Assembly: GCA_963849635.1 (NCBI GenBank)
Contig: CAWKIA010000029.1
Span: 1 to 64,000, forward strand
DNA from: CAVRUD01 sp963849635
GTDB taxonomy: Bacteria > Chloroflexota > Chloroflexia > Thermomicrobiales > UBA6265
Direction of reading: 5' to 3'
Length of the DNA: 64,000 nt
The notes beneath the pieces were generated by a model, which was given only the letters and a program-made list of their open reading frames with translations, searched no databases and was not told the DNA's origin. How positions within the stretch are numbered: position 1 is the stretch's first letter; each line of letters begins with the position of its first letter. Positions 54,635 to 63,287 of this stretch are shown one piece after another. A program made the position numbers and the translations under genes.

Positions 54635-54777
54635 GTCATCCCGAGCTTGTCGAGGGATCTAGAGGGAGACGGTATTCCGATGTCGGCGACATGTTAAGAG
54701 CGATACCGTGTTCTCGCAGGCCGGGACTCCTTCGGAACCCGGCATCCATCGAGATCCCTCGGCAAGCTCGGGATGAC
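54635..54777. repeat. 143-bp palindromic element, second subtype
   Basis: It starts GTCATCCCGAGCTTGTCGAG and ends CTCGGCAAGCTCGGGATGAC. The outer arms resemble the family at 13263, 15388 and 32947, but the centre differs, with GGGATCT and AGATCCC blocks. It lies between the epimerase start and the convergent XRE-type gene. Confidence 0.75.
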
Positions 54778-54907
54778 AGCGTGAGTGGGGGCGACACCCT
54801 TACGTAGTGACTCGGTCGTTGGATACACCGTTCCTCGTTCCCCTGCCCTTTTGTCGCGTATCGGGGAGAAAGGGATCGGGCATTGGGATCTCTCTCTGGG
54901 CTCCCCC

Positions 54908-55348
54908 TCACCGCCTCCCCCCTCTCGCCTCCTCCAACGCCGCGTCGAATCCTTCGATCAGGGTGTCGGCGAGGGCGGCGCAGGCGCCGGCATAGGAGCG
55001 CCAGAGGAGGGGGGGGACTTTGCGATCGAGGATGCGGCCGAACCAGGCTTCGTAGGCTTCCCGCTCGATCGCGCGGGAGGGATCGTCGGCGCCGGGAAGA
55101 GGGATGGCGGTATCGGCAACCGGGTAGCCTGCCAGACGGTCGAGGTCTTCGCGCGGCACGCCTAAGGCGGCGGCGATGCCTTGCAGGTGGTTGACCGAGG
55201 GAGTCACCAGACCGCGGCGCCAGCGAGAGAGCTGGGCCGCATCGACGCCCAGGCGGCGGGCAAGATCTGCCTGGGAGAGATTGCGCTCCTGCATTGCCGC
55301 CGTCAGCCAGGTGCCAAAGGCGTTCTGGGCCCCTTCCTGGTCGCTCAA
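54908..55348 (-). CDS. XRE-family helix-turn-helix regulator
   Basis: The product has 146 residues. The Cro/C1 helix-turn-helix is at 15-70: LTAAMQERNLSQADLARRLG, VDAAQLSRWRRGLVTPSVNH, LQGIAAALGVPREDLDRLAG. The C-terminal half is helical with EREAYEAWFGRILDRKVPPL and a charged tail. It has no partner toxin or phage gene next to it. It is on the minus strand, facing away from the sugar operon at 55.7 kb, which it could control. Confidence 0.85.
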   Translation of the reverse strand: MSDQEGAQNAFGTWLTAAMQERNLSQADLARRLGVDAAQLSRWRRGLVTPSVNHLQGIAAALGVPREDLDRLAGYPVADTAIPLPGADDPSRAIEREAYEAWFGRILDRKVPPLLWRSYAGACAALADTLIEGFDAALEEARGGRR

Positions 55349-55735
55349 GCTCCCCTCCTCCTCCTCCGCGAGTTCACGCGCATGGTACGGCAGGGCGCAG
55401 GACGCGGCGATGTACCGCCTCCGATACGCAAGACAACACAGTAACCAAACCGCGCGGAGACGAACCTAAGCGCCTCAAGTTGATCCGTCCGACCAGACGG
55501 CGCCAAACCCTGGGTTGTTGTCGCATTCGCTACTTCGCGACGGGCCGAATCTGCCAGCACACGCCGCGCAGTGGCCGCGACATTGCAATGAATGCTCGTT
55601 TAGACACCCGGTGAGGTGAGCGGAGGGAACTCCCGAAGTCGCGCTCGCCGGCAATTAAGTGTGGGGCGGCCCGGCGCTGGAGCGACAAGGGTGAGTCTCT
55701 GGCGGAGTACGGGCGCTCATTGAGGAGGGTAGACA
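55349..55735. other. Divergent intergenic region
   Basis: No convincing gene is seen. This divergent gap must hold promoters for the XRE-type gene and the sugar operon. Ribosome site TTGAGGAGG lies just before the ATG at 55736. Boxes are not obvious by eye. Confidence 0.4.
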
Positions 55736-57037
55736 ATGGATGTCACGCGACAGGGATTGGTAACGCGCCGGCGTCTGGTTGGTGGCTCGATGGCGGCGGC
55801 ACTGCTGGCGCCCGCCTTCTCCCGACGGGCATGGGCGCAGGATCAGGTATCGATCCGGATGATGACGTCGTTCGGCACACCGGAAGAGCGGGCGTCGTAC
55901 GAAGAGATGGTCGCGAACTTCGAAGGGCTCTTCCCGAATATTGATGTCCAGTACGAACCGGTACCGTCCGACTACGACACCAAGCTCCAGACCGACCTCG
56001 CGGCCGGGAATGCGGCCGACGTCTTCGTCTATACCGACCTCCTCGCGCCGAACCTGACGTCGAGCGGCGTCCTTCAGCCTCTGGACGAGATGATGGCCGC
56101 CTCCGGCGTAAACATCAACGACTTCTACCCGGATCTGGTCGCCAACTTCCAGAACGAGGGTCAGACTTACGGCCTGCCGAAGGATTTTTCGACCCTCGCC
56201 ATGGTCTACGACCCGGTCGCGTTCGAAGCGGCCGGTATCACAGCCGCTCCGACCACGTGGGATGAACTCCGGGCAGCCGGCGAAGCCCTGAACGAGGCCG
56301 GGCAGCCGCCGATCGTGCTCGGCCCGAACTTCGACCGCTACATGGCGTTCCTCTTCCAGGCCGGCGGCAGCGTGATCTCGGAGGATGGCTCCTCGATCGT
56401 CCTGAACTCCCCCGAAGCGGCGGAGGCGATGGAGTTCTACTACGGCCTCTACCGGGACGGCATCGCTCAGACCTTCGCCGACGTCGGTGGTGCCTGGACT
56501 GGTGACGCCTTCGCGAAGGGGCTGGCCTCGATCGTCTTCGAAGGTCCCTGGATGTTCGGCACGCTGGAGGAAACTGATCCAGAGAAGGAGTTCACGGTTG
56601 CCCCGATGCCAGCCGGTCCGGGCGGGCAAGCGACCCTCGCCTTCACCGTCGCCTACGGCATCAACGCCGCAGCGGCGGCGGACGACCCCGCGAAGGGGCA
56701 GGCAGCCTGGGAGCTCGTCAACTACCTGACCGGTCCCGAGGGCATGGCCGCCTGGACCTCGGCGGCAATCCTGATGCCATCGCGTCCTGCTCTGGCCGAC
56801 GGATTCCTGGCAGAGTACCCGCAGTTCCAGGCTTTCCTCGATAGCGGCCAGTTCGCCCGCGGCTTCGCGATGGGTCCGGGCGGCGCGAAGTTCAACTCGG
56901 ACGCGAACGGCGAGATCGAGGCGCTCTTCGCCGACCAGCAAGATGTCGCCACAACGATGGAGAACCTCCAGTCCCGGGCCGAGGAGACGATCACCCTTGG
57001 CGGTGGCGGAGCGGCTACGGCTACACCGGAAGCCTGA
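55736..57037 (+). CDS. Sugar ABC transporter substrate-binding protein (family 1)
   Basis: The product has 433 residues. A Tat-like signal (TRRRLVGGSMAAALLAP) ends near RRAWAQDQ. The family-1 fold has YEEMVANFEGLFPNIDVQYE, LAAGNAADVFVYTDLLAPNL, TYGLPKDFSTLAMVYDPVAF, GLASIVFEGPWMFGTLEETD and FTVAPMPAGPGGQATLAFTV, then WELVNYLTGPEGMAAWTSAA. It starts a plus-strand operon with two permeases and a debranching-type glucosidase. The likely ligand is a glucan or maltodextrin-type sugar, inferred from the glucosidase. No ATPase gene is local. Confidence 0.93.
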   Translation: MDVTRQGLVTRRRLVGGSMAAALLAPAFSRRAWAQDQVSIRMMTSFGTPEERASYEEMVANFEGLFPNIDVQYEPVPSDYDTKLQTDLAAGNAADVFVYTDLLAPNLTSSGVLQPLDEMMAASGVNINDFYPDLVANFQNEGQTYGLPKDFSTLAMVYDPVAFEAAGITAAPTTWDELRAAGEALNEAGQPPIVLGPNFDRYMAFLFQAGGSVISEDGSSIVLNSPEAAEAMEFYYGLYRDGIAQTFADVGGAWTGDAFAKGLASIVFEGPWMFGTLEETDPEKEFTVAPMPAGPGGQATLAFTVAYGINAAAAADDPAKGQAAWELVNYLTGPEGMAAWTSAAILMPSRPALADGFLAEYPQFQAFLDSGQFARGFAMGPGGAKFNSDANGEIEALFADQQDVATTMENLQSRAEETITLGGGGAATATPEA

Positions 57038-57042
57038 GCGGC

Positions 57043-57178
57043 CCCCTAACCCCCCGGCCCCCTTCCCCCCGCTGCGGCAGGGGGAAGGGGGAGCGGGCCG
57101 CGTCCGCCGGCCCGTCTCCCCGTTCTCAGCCCTGGAAGGGCTTTGTAGGGTTAGCCCGGGGTTTCAACCCCGGGTGTC
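57043..57178. repeat. C/G-rich palindromes between binding-protein and permease genes
   Basis: CCCCCTTCCCCCC pairs with GGGGGAAGGGGGA (57057-57092). A second block (CCCGGGGTTTCAACCCCGGG at about 57159-57178) is a perfect short palindrome. The first lies 6 bp after the binding-protein stop, in the same position as the repeats at 15388, 32891 and 51314. Confidence 0.75.
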
Positions 57179-57191
57179 CTCAGGAGACGAG

Positions 57192-58184
57192 ATGGCAACC
57201 GTAGCCCGTCTTCGTCGTCCAACTCAGGGCAAGAAGGGCCGCAACCCGCTCGCGGCGGAAGATGCGATCGCTGGATGGCTCTTCATCCTGCCTGCCGTCA
57301 TCCTCCTCGGCGTATTCTTTTTCGGCCCCGTGCTCTACGCGCTCTGGATCAGCTTCCGTGAGCGTGACACCTTAAACACTGTCAATAACTTTGTCTGGTT
57401 CGACAACTATCGACACATCTTTACGGAGAATCGCGACTTCTGGCAGGCCTTCCGGAACACGACCTGGTTCGCCCTGATCGTCGTTCCGTTGCAGACCATT
57501 GCCGGGCTCTTCCTCGCGGTCCTGGCCAACCGCAAGATCCGCGGGAAGGGCTTCTTCCGGACCGCCTTCTATTTTCCGTCGATCAGTAGCTCCGTGGTGA
57601 TCTCAATCATCTTTGTCTGGCTCTATGCGAAGAACGGCTTACTCGTCTACCTGATAACGAAGATTGGCCTGGACGAGCCGCGACGGGCCTGGCTGGCCGA
57701 TCCGCGTGGCCTCTTCGAGTTGATCGCTGGCCGGCAATTGCCGACGATCCTCGAGGGCCCGAGCGTGGCTCTGACCTCGATCATGATGCTCAACGTCTGG
57801 ACGACCGCCGGCACGATGATGGTCATCTTCTTGGCCGGCTTGCAGGATGTCCCCGGTGATGTCTACGAGGCGGCCTCGCTGGACGGCGCCTCCCGCTGGC
57901 GCCAGTTCCTCGATATTACCGTGCCGCTCCTGCGCCCGGTGACGCTCTTCGTCGTCACCCTCGGCCTGATCGGCACCTTTCAGGTCTTCGACCAGATCTA
58001 CGTCATGTCCGAGGGTGGCCCGGCGAAGACGACCACCACGCTGGCCTACCTGATCTACACCGAGGGCTTCAGATTCGGTCAGGGGCTCGGCTATGCCTCC
58101 GCCCTCTCGATTGTCCTGTTCGGCGTCATCTTCGTGATATTCCTGGTACAGCGGCGCTTCGTCGGCAAAACGGAAGAACGGTAG
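57192..58184 (+). CDS. Sugar ABC transporter permease, MalF type
   Basis: The product has 330 residues from the ATG at 57192 (CAGGAG upstream). Segments include WLFILPAVILLGVFFFGPVL, VVPLQTIAGLFLAVLANRKI, SSSVVISIIFVWLYAK and the EAA loop YEAASLDGASRWRQFLDITV. It pairs with the MalG-type permease 6 bp downstream. It lies after the binding-protein gene and hairpin region. Confidence 0.92.
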   Translation: MATVARLRRPTQGKKGRNPLAAEDAIAGWLFILPAVILLGVFFFGPVLYALWISFRERDTLNTVNNFVWFDNYRHIFTENRDFWQAFRNTTWFALIVVPLQTIAGLFLAVLANRKIRGKGFFRTAFYFPSISSSVVISIIFVWLYAKNGLLVYLITKIGLDEPRRAWLADPRGLFELIAGRQLPTILEGPSVALTSIMMLNVWTTAGTMMVIFLAGLQDVPGDVYEAASLDGASRWRQFLDITVPLLRPVTLFVVTLGLIGTFQVFDQIYVMSEGGPAKTTTTLAYLIYTEGFRFGQGLGYASALSIVLFGVIFVIFLVQRRFVGKTEER

Positions 58185-58190
58185 GCGGCC

Positions 58191-59099
58191 ATGGCAGATC
58201 GAAACGTCGGCGCGGCCGTCGCGCCCGCTCAACTTGCCCGCACCCAGGTGCAGTCCGTCGGCCAGGGCAAAGGCGCCGTAGACCAGGTACTCAAGGTCGT
58301 GGCGTACATCGTCCTGCTCGCCGTCACGGTGGTGATGTTCGTTCCGTTCGCCTTCACGGTGGTCACATCGCTCAAGACCAACCGGGAGGCGAACAACCTC
58401 ACCTTCGCGACCCTCTTCTGGCCGGAGAATCCAACTCTGGACGCTTACAACACCGTGTTCGACGCCGACGTCGGCCGCTGGTTCTTCAACAGCGCCTTCG
58501 TGGCCGTGCTCTGGGTCTTCGGCCGCTGTGTCTTCGACACGATGGCGGGCTATGCCTTCGCCCGGATGCAATTCCCCGGCCGCCAGCTCGTCTTCCTGGC
58601 GATCCTGAGCACGCTGATGGTCCCGGGCATCGTCCTCATTATCCCCAGGTTCATCATCCTGGACCGTCTCAATCTGCTCAATTCCTACGGAGCGCTGACG
58701 ATCCCGTTCATTTCCAGCGCCTTCGGGATCTTCCTGATGAAGCAGTTCTTCGAGTCGATCCCGGTCGAGCTGGAGGAGGCGGCCCGGGTCGACGGCGCCA
58801 ACCGGTTCCGGATGTTCGCCCAGATCATCCTGCCGAACACCATGCCGGCGCTGATCACCCTGACGATCTTCACCTTCCAGGCAAGCTGGAACGCCTTCCT
58901 CGAGCCGCTCATCTACATCAGCAACTCGGACTTCTACACATTGCCGCTCGGGATGGCCTTCTTCCGGTACGAGTTCAAGACGGACTGGCCCACCCAGATG
59001 GCCATCGCCGTGATCACCACCGTGCCGATCGCGATCTTCTTCATCATCTTCCAGCGCTACTTCGTCGAGAGCAACGCCTCCAGCGGGATCAAGGGGTAG
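58191..59099 (+). CDS. Sugar ABC transporter permease, MalG type
   Basis: The product has 302 residues. Segments include VVAYIVLLAVTVVMFVPFAF, LVFLAILSTLMVPGIVLIIP and the EAA loop LEEAARVDGANRFRMFAQII, and the C-terminal QMAIAVITTVPIAIFFIIFQ. The start is 6 bp downstream of the MalF-type stop. With the MalF-type partner it forms the sugar channel. Confidence 0.92.
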   Translation: MADRNVGAAVAPAQLARTQVQSVGQGKGAVDQVLKVVAYIVLLAVTVVMFVPFAFTVVTSLKTNREANNLTFATLFWPENPTLDAYNTVFDADVGRWFFNSAFVAVLWVFGRCVFDTMAGYAFARMQFPGRQLVFLAILSTLMVPGIVLIIPRFIILDRLNLLNSYGALTIPFISSAFGIFLMKQFFESIPVELEEAARVDGANRFRMFAQIILPNTMPALITLTIFTFQASWNAFLEPLIYISNSDFYTLPLGMAFFRYEFKTDWPTQMAIAVITTVPIAIFFIIFQRYFVESNASSGIKG

Positions 59100-59233
59100 A
59101 TTGAGACGGAGGACGTGAGTCGTCAGTCATGGGTGCCAGATTAGGTGTGCCCGTTCGCGTTGCGAGGACCATCCGGACCGGTCGCCATTTTGTAGGGGCG
59201 GGTCCGATCCCATCGGAAGGATCAGGGATCCGC

Positions 59234-61288
59234 GTGCTCAATCACGACCTCGTCCTGAAAAGCGATGAACTCTTCCTGGCCGCCGATATCACTGCCACCA
59301 GCGGCTCGGACGGGGCCCGCGGACTCTACGCTCGCGATACCCGATTCTTGAGCCGGTTTACGGTGACTCTTGGAGACGAGCCTCTCGAGACGCTGGCGGT
59401 CCAAGTGACCGGGCCGGCCACCGCGATTGTGACCAGCGGCAATCGCCGCCTCGGCGACGGCGATGGCGAGATCCCGGCGCTGATGGTCGCCGTTGAGGAG
59501 CATGTTGCCCTCGATACCGATCTGCGGGTGCGGATCCAGGTGCACAACTACGCCGGCGGCCCGATCGATCTGCCCCTGCGCATCGCCTGGGCGAATGACT
59601 TTCGGGATCTTTTCGACATCCGCGGGTTCAAGCGGGATGGGCGCGGCAGGCAGCACCCCCCTCAGATCGAGCCAGGGTCGATTCGGCTAGCCTACGACGG
59701 CTTGGATGGGGCCACGGTTTCCACCGAGATCACGGTCGATTCCAGCGCGTCGGTAACCACGTCGGCTGCAGAGAGTGGGAGTGATTCGCCGCCGGAGGTG
59801 GCCGCAATCTTCCCGATTGCCTTGAGAGGTAGCGAGTCCTGGGAGACGACGATCGTCGTCTCCCCCCAACCGGCGGGCCGGGCCATCGCCTCCCGTACCA
59901 GCCACGCCGGAGAAACGATTCAACCCATTGCCCAGATCTCGACGGACCACGACGGGTTCAACGCCTTTCTGACCCGGAGCCTGACCGACCTGGACATGCT
60001 CCAGACGACCTTCGACGAGGGCTCGCTGCCGGCGGCCGGGATCCCCTGGTACATCGCGCCGTTCGGGCGCGACAGCCTGATCGTCGGCTTGCAAACGGTC
60101 TTTCTGGCTCCCCGCCGGGCAGAGGGTACCTTGAGGGTGCTGGCGGCGCTCCAGGGTACCCAGGATGATCCCTGGCGGGGGGAGCAGCCGGGTAAGATCC
60201 TGCACGAATTCCGCTACGGCGAGATGGCCCGCCGGGGCGAAGTGCCGCACACGCCCTATTTCGGAACGGTCGACGCCACCCCGCTCTGGCTGATGCTCTT
60301 CGCCGAGACCGTCGCCTGGACCGGCGACGAGGCGCTCTATCGCGAACTCTTACCCAATGCGCGGCTGGCGCTGGCCTGGATCGAAGGTCAAGGCGACCCT
60401 GACGGCGACGGCTTCGTCGAGTACGAGGCCCACGAGCCGGACGGCATCCATATCGTCCATCAGGTGTGGAAGGACAGTCACGACTCACTCAACCGCACCG
60501 ATGGCACCGCGGTCTGGGGGCCGGTGGCGGCGGTCGAGGTCCAGGGGTACGTCTACGCCGCCTACTCCCGCCTGGCTGATGTCGCGGAGCACTTCGGCGA
60601 CCCTGGTTGGGCGAGCGAGTTGCGGGGCAAAGCAGACCAGATCCGGACGAGGGTCGAAGATCAATTTTGGCTGGAGGATGAGGGGTTCTACGCGCAGGCG
60701 CTAGATTCCGCCAAGCGTCCCGTCGCGGCGATCTCCTCTAACCCGGGCCACCTGCTCTTCTGTGGCCTGCCCTCCGTCGAGCGGGCCTCGCGGATGGCCG
60801 CGAGGCTGGCCGCCAGCGATCTTGACAGCGGCTGGGGGATCAGGACATTGAGTTCGGCGATGCCGACCTACAATCCGATGAGCTACCACAATGGCAGCAT
60901 CTGGCCCCACGACAACAGCCTTATCGCCGCCGGACTGGCCCGCTACGGGCACAGGGGCGCGGCCAACCACATCGCCTCTGCGCTCTACGACGTCGCCACC
61001 TCCGACCCGCTCGACCGATTGCCCGAGCTGTTCTGCGGCTTCCCTCGCGACGAGGCTTCTGGGGCGCCGGTCGCCTACCCGGTGAGTTGCTCCCCCCAGG
61101 CCTGGGCGGCGGCCTCGGGCCCGCTCCTGTTCGCCGCGATGCTGGGATTGCGCCTGGACATCGCGAGCGGTCAGGTCCTCATCGATCCTGTCTTGCCGCC
61201 CTGGCTCGGTGAGGCGACGCTGCATGGCCTGGAGGTTCGTGGCGAGACGGCATCATTTACCGTGCGGCGCATCTTGGGCTGGGTATGA
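59234..61288 (+). CDS. Glycogen-debranching-type glucosidase (amylo-alpha-1,6-glucosidase family, GH63/GH133-like)
   Basis: The product has 684 residues from the GTG at 59234. An N-terminal beta domain (GARGLYARDTRFLSRFTVTL) precedes an (alpha/alpha)6 barrel: WYIAPFGRDSLIVGLQTVFL, GKILHEFRYGEMARRGEVPH, YFGTVDATPLWLMLFAETVA, IVHQVWKDSHDSLNRTDGT and SYHNGSIWPHDNSLIAAGLA. Asp and Glu acids in FGRDS and HEFRYGE are likely catalytic. An in-frame ATG at 59129 lies inside heptanucleotide repeats, so I prefer GTG. It would trim branch glucose units from glucans imported by the upstream ABC system. Confidence 0.88.
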   Translation: MLNHDLVLKSDELFLAADITATSGSDGARGLYARDTRFLSRFTVTLGDEPLETLAVQVTGPATAIVTSGNRRLGDGDGEIPALMVAVEEHVALDTDLRVRIQVHNYAGGPIDLPLRIAWANDFRDLFDIRGFKRDGRGRQHPPQIEPGSIRLAYDGLDGATVSTEITVDSSASVTTSAAESGSDSPPEVAAIFPIALRGSESWETTIVVSPQPAGRAIASRTSHAGETIQPIAQISTDHDGFNAFLTRSLTDLDMLQTTFDEGSLPAAGIPWYIAPFGRDSLIVGLQTVFLAPRRAEGTLRVLAALQGTQDDPWRGEQPGKILHEFRYGEMARRGEVPHTPYFGTVDATPLWLMLFAETVAWTGDEALYRELLPNARLALAWIEGQGDPDGDGFVEYEAHEPDGIHIVHQVWKDSHDSLNRTDGTAVWGPVAAVEVQGYVYAAYSRLADVAEHFGDPGWASELRGKADQIRTRVEDQFWLEDEGFYAQALDSAKRPVAAISSNPGHLLFCGLPSVERASRMAARLAASDLDSGWGIRTLSSAMPTYNPMSYHNGSIWPHDNSLIAAGLARYGHRGAANHIASALYDVATSDPLDRLPELFCGFPRDEASGAPVAYPVSCSPQAWAAASGPLLFAAMLGLRLDIASGQVLIDPVLPPWLGEATLHGLEVRGETASFTVRRILGWV

Positions 61289-61369
61289 GGTTGAATCTTC
61301 GGGGCCAGTGAGAATGGCTCCCTAGCCCCGGCACCTTCCACCGAAACAGCCCTCACCTCGGCGCTGCGC

Positions 61370-61480
61370 GCCACCCCTCTCCCACGGTTGGGAGAGGGGA
61401 CGAAACCTGCGCACAAGCCCAGGGAAACGCTCCCCCTCTCCCTCGTCAGGGAGAGGGGGTTGGGGGTGAGGGCTGTTGTC
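61370..61480. repeat. Palindromic CT-rich repeat, close relative of 20333-20435
   Basis: CCCCTCTCCCACGGTTGGGA with GAGAGGGG, and CTCCCCCTCTCCCTCG with CAGGGAGAGGGGG, form two hairpins after the glucosidase stop. They may terminate the sugar operon. Confidence 0.65.
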
Positions 61481-61651
61481 GCAGCGGATTAGCGGGGCAA
61501 TGCTCCATTCTGGCATCCCCGCCCGGGAACGCTGGACAACCTGACCGGTTGAGCGGAAACTGAGCGGGTGCAGGTTCGGCAAGGTGTGTGGTTGCCTGGA
61601 CCGGAAGAATGTCTCCCCTGGGTGGGACGAGCGGGAACGGGAGCGCGGAGT

Positions 61652-62284
61652 ATGGTGCCCTACGTCAAACGGTGGTTGCTCGCCCCAGCCGTTATCCCGA
61701 TCGGCGTTTCGGCGGTCGTTGCCTTCCTCATCATCGGGATCGGCGAGACCCTGCTATCGCTCGTCGATCCGGATGCGAAGAAGGACTCGATCGCGCGGCC
61801 TGAATTGCTCTTCGCGCTCGCGCTATCGATCATCTTCCTGGCGATTTGCGCCTATGTCGCCACCCGGCCGAAGGGATCGACCGGCGCCCTTGAGGCGGAT
61901 CGCGTCATTGGCGGCCCGTTCCTGGCGCCCCCGCCGCCGCCACTCGACGTGCGCATGCGTGCGGGCCGCGAGGGGACCATCAACGATGTCGTCGAGGGGT
62001 ACACCCTCTACGCTCGCAACGGCCCGCTGGCAAAGGTGCTGGGGATTGTCCCCGGTTCGGAGGAGTACGGCCGCCGGTTCAGCGGCTACCTCTACGCCAC
62101 CGGGTTGTACGGCGCCAGCGCCGAGATGTGGGTGCCGTATGAGGCGGTGATCGCCGTCTACCCGGAGACGCGGTCGGCCTTTCTCTCGATCAAAGGCGAC
62201 GAAACCGAACACTTCGGCTGGACCAGCCCACCCCTCAGCGTAAGCCGTAAGGCGCCGCGCGCCGAAGGGCCGAAGGGGCTCTAG
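61652..62284 (+). CDS. Two-helix membrane protein of unknown function
   Basis: The product has 210 residues from the ATG at 61652. Two membrane segments are seen at about 10-30 (LAPAVIPIGVSAVVAFLIIG) and 49-70 (LLFALALSIIFLAICAYVAT). A proline run (FLAPPPPPLDVRM) follows, then a soluble part (GTINDVVEGYTLYARNG, FSGYLYATGLYGASAEMWV, AVIAVYPETRSAFLSIKG). No family is recognised. The last residues (PRAEGPKGL) are encoded by heptanucleotide-like DNA. It is a single gene with a terminator after it. Confidence 0.6.
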   Translation: MVPYVKRWLLAPAVIPIGVSAVVAFLIIGIGETLLSLVDPDAKKDSIARPELLFALALSIIFLAICAYVATRPKGSTGALEADRVIGGPFLAPPPPPLDVRMRAGREGTINDVVEGYTLYARNGPLAKVLGIVPGSEEYGRRFSGYLYATGLYGASAEMWVPYEAVIAVYPETRSAFLSIKGDETEHFGWTSPPLSVSRKAPRAEGPKGL

Positions 62285-62300
62285 ACGAAGTTCCAAGAAT

Positions 62301-62478
62301 CAAGTTCCAAGTTCCAAGGTTCGAGATCCGAGACGAGCCCGGGACCGATGGTCCCGGGTTCCTCTTTGCCTCGGAGAGGCTGTACTGTTTAGCCTGGGCC
62401 AACCTTGGACCAACCCTGGGCCGTGAGCTCAGGCGCGACAAGCAGACGACAAACGCCGAAGGCCGAACGCCAAACGCC
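62301..62478. repeat. Heptanucleotide arrays and a hairpin terminator
   Basis: CAAGTTC x2 then CAAGGTT (62301-62321), a terminator-like hairpin CCCGGGACC / GGTCCCGGG (62338-62358) followed by CCTCTTT, and AAACGCC, GAAGGCC, GAACGCC, AAACGCC (62451-62478). The last array ends 17 bp before the next start codon. Confidence 0.7.
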
Positions 62479-62495
62479 GGAACCAGGGACCATCG

Positions 62496-63287
62496 ATGAC
62501 GATTCGCACTGTGCGCGCGACCCGGTACGTCACCCCGTTGCGGGAGGGCGGGTCGTTGCCGGCCATCGTCGAGGCTGACGACGACGGCATGTATGTCCTT
62601 AAGTTCCGGGGCGCTGGACAAGGACCTCGGGCCCTGATCGCCGAGCTACTCGCCGGGGAGATCGGCCGGGCGCTTGGCTTGCCAGTGCCGGAGATCGTGT
62701 TCGTTGAGCTTGATCCGGAGATCGCCTCGGGCGAGCCCGATCCCGAGATTCAGGCGCTCGTCGAGGCGAGCGGCGGGATCAATCTGGCCCTGGACTATCT
62801 GCCGGGAGCGGCCGCCTACGACGCTCTGACGCCGTTGCAGCCGGACGACGCATTGGCATCTGAGGTCGTCTGGTTCGATTCCTACATCACCAACGTCGAC
62901 CGGACGCCCCGCAATCCCAACATGCTCGTCTGGCACCGCCAGCTCTACCTGATCGACCACGGCGCGGCGCTCTACTTTCACCACGCCTGGGGCGACTACC
63001 GTACCCAAAGCCGCTCTCCCTTCGCCCGGATCGTCGACCATGACCTCTTGCCGCTGGCGGGGGACCTGGAAGGGGCCGATCGGCGGCTGCGACCGAAACT
63101 TACGCCGGCGATCATCCGGGGAATCGTCGCTCTGGTTCCGGATGATTGGCTGGACGAGCCCTCCTTCGCCGATCCTGACACCCACCGCGCCGCCTACGTC
63201 ACCTACCTTGAGGGGCGGCTGGAGGCCGCGCCGGTCTTCGTCGCGGCCGCGATCGAGGCCCGGGCCAAACTGGGAGGCGGCCGGTGA
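62496..63287 (+). CDS. HipA-like kinase family protein
   Basis: The product has 263 residues. The N-terminal lobe has YVLKFRGAGQGPRALIAELL with the ATP-contact Lys, then AGEIGRALGLPVPEIVFVEL. The catalytic Asp and Asn are in YITNVDRTPRNPNMLVW, and the metal Asp in LYLIDHGAALYF. HipA proteins are Ser/Thr kinases with a PI3K-like lobe. Here the HipB partner is missing and a DUF3037 gene overlaps the stop instead. It is probably a stand-alone regulator kinase pair; its substrate is unknown. Confidence 0.87.
   Translation: MTIRTVRATRYVTPLREGGSLPAIVEADDDGMYVLKFRGAGQGPRALIAELLAGEIGRALGLPVPEIVFVELDPEIASGEPDPEIQALVEASGGINLALDYLPGAAAYDALTPLQPDDALASEVVWFDSYITNVDRTPRNPNMLVWHRQLYLIDHGAALYFHHAWGDYRTQSRSPFARIVDHDLLPLAGDLEGADRRLRPKLTPAIIRGIVALVPDDWLDEPSFADPDTHRAAYVTYLEGRLEAAPVFVAAAIEARAKLGGGR

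Noticed and set aside
55655..56941. Minus-strand open frame of 428 codons opposite the sugar-binding-protein gene
   Set aside because: It is an antisense shadow without motifs; the plus strand has a clear family-1 binding protein.
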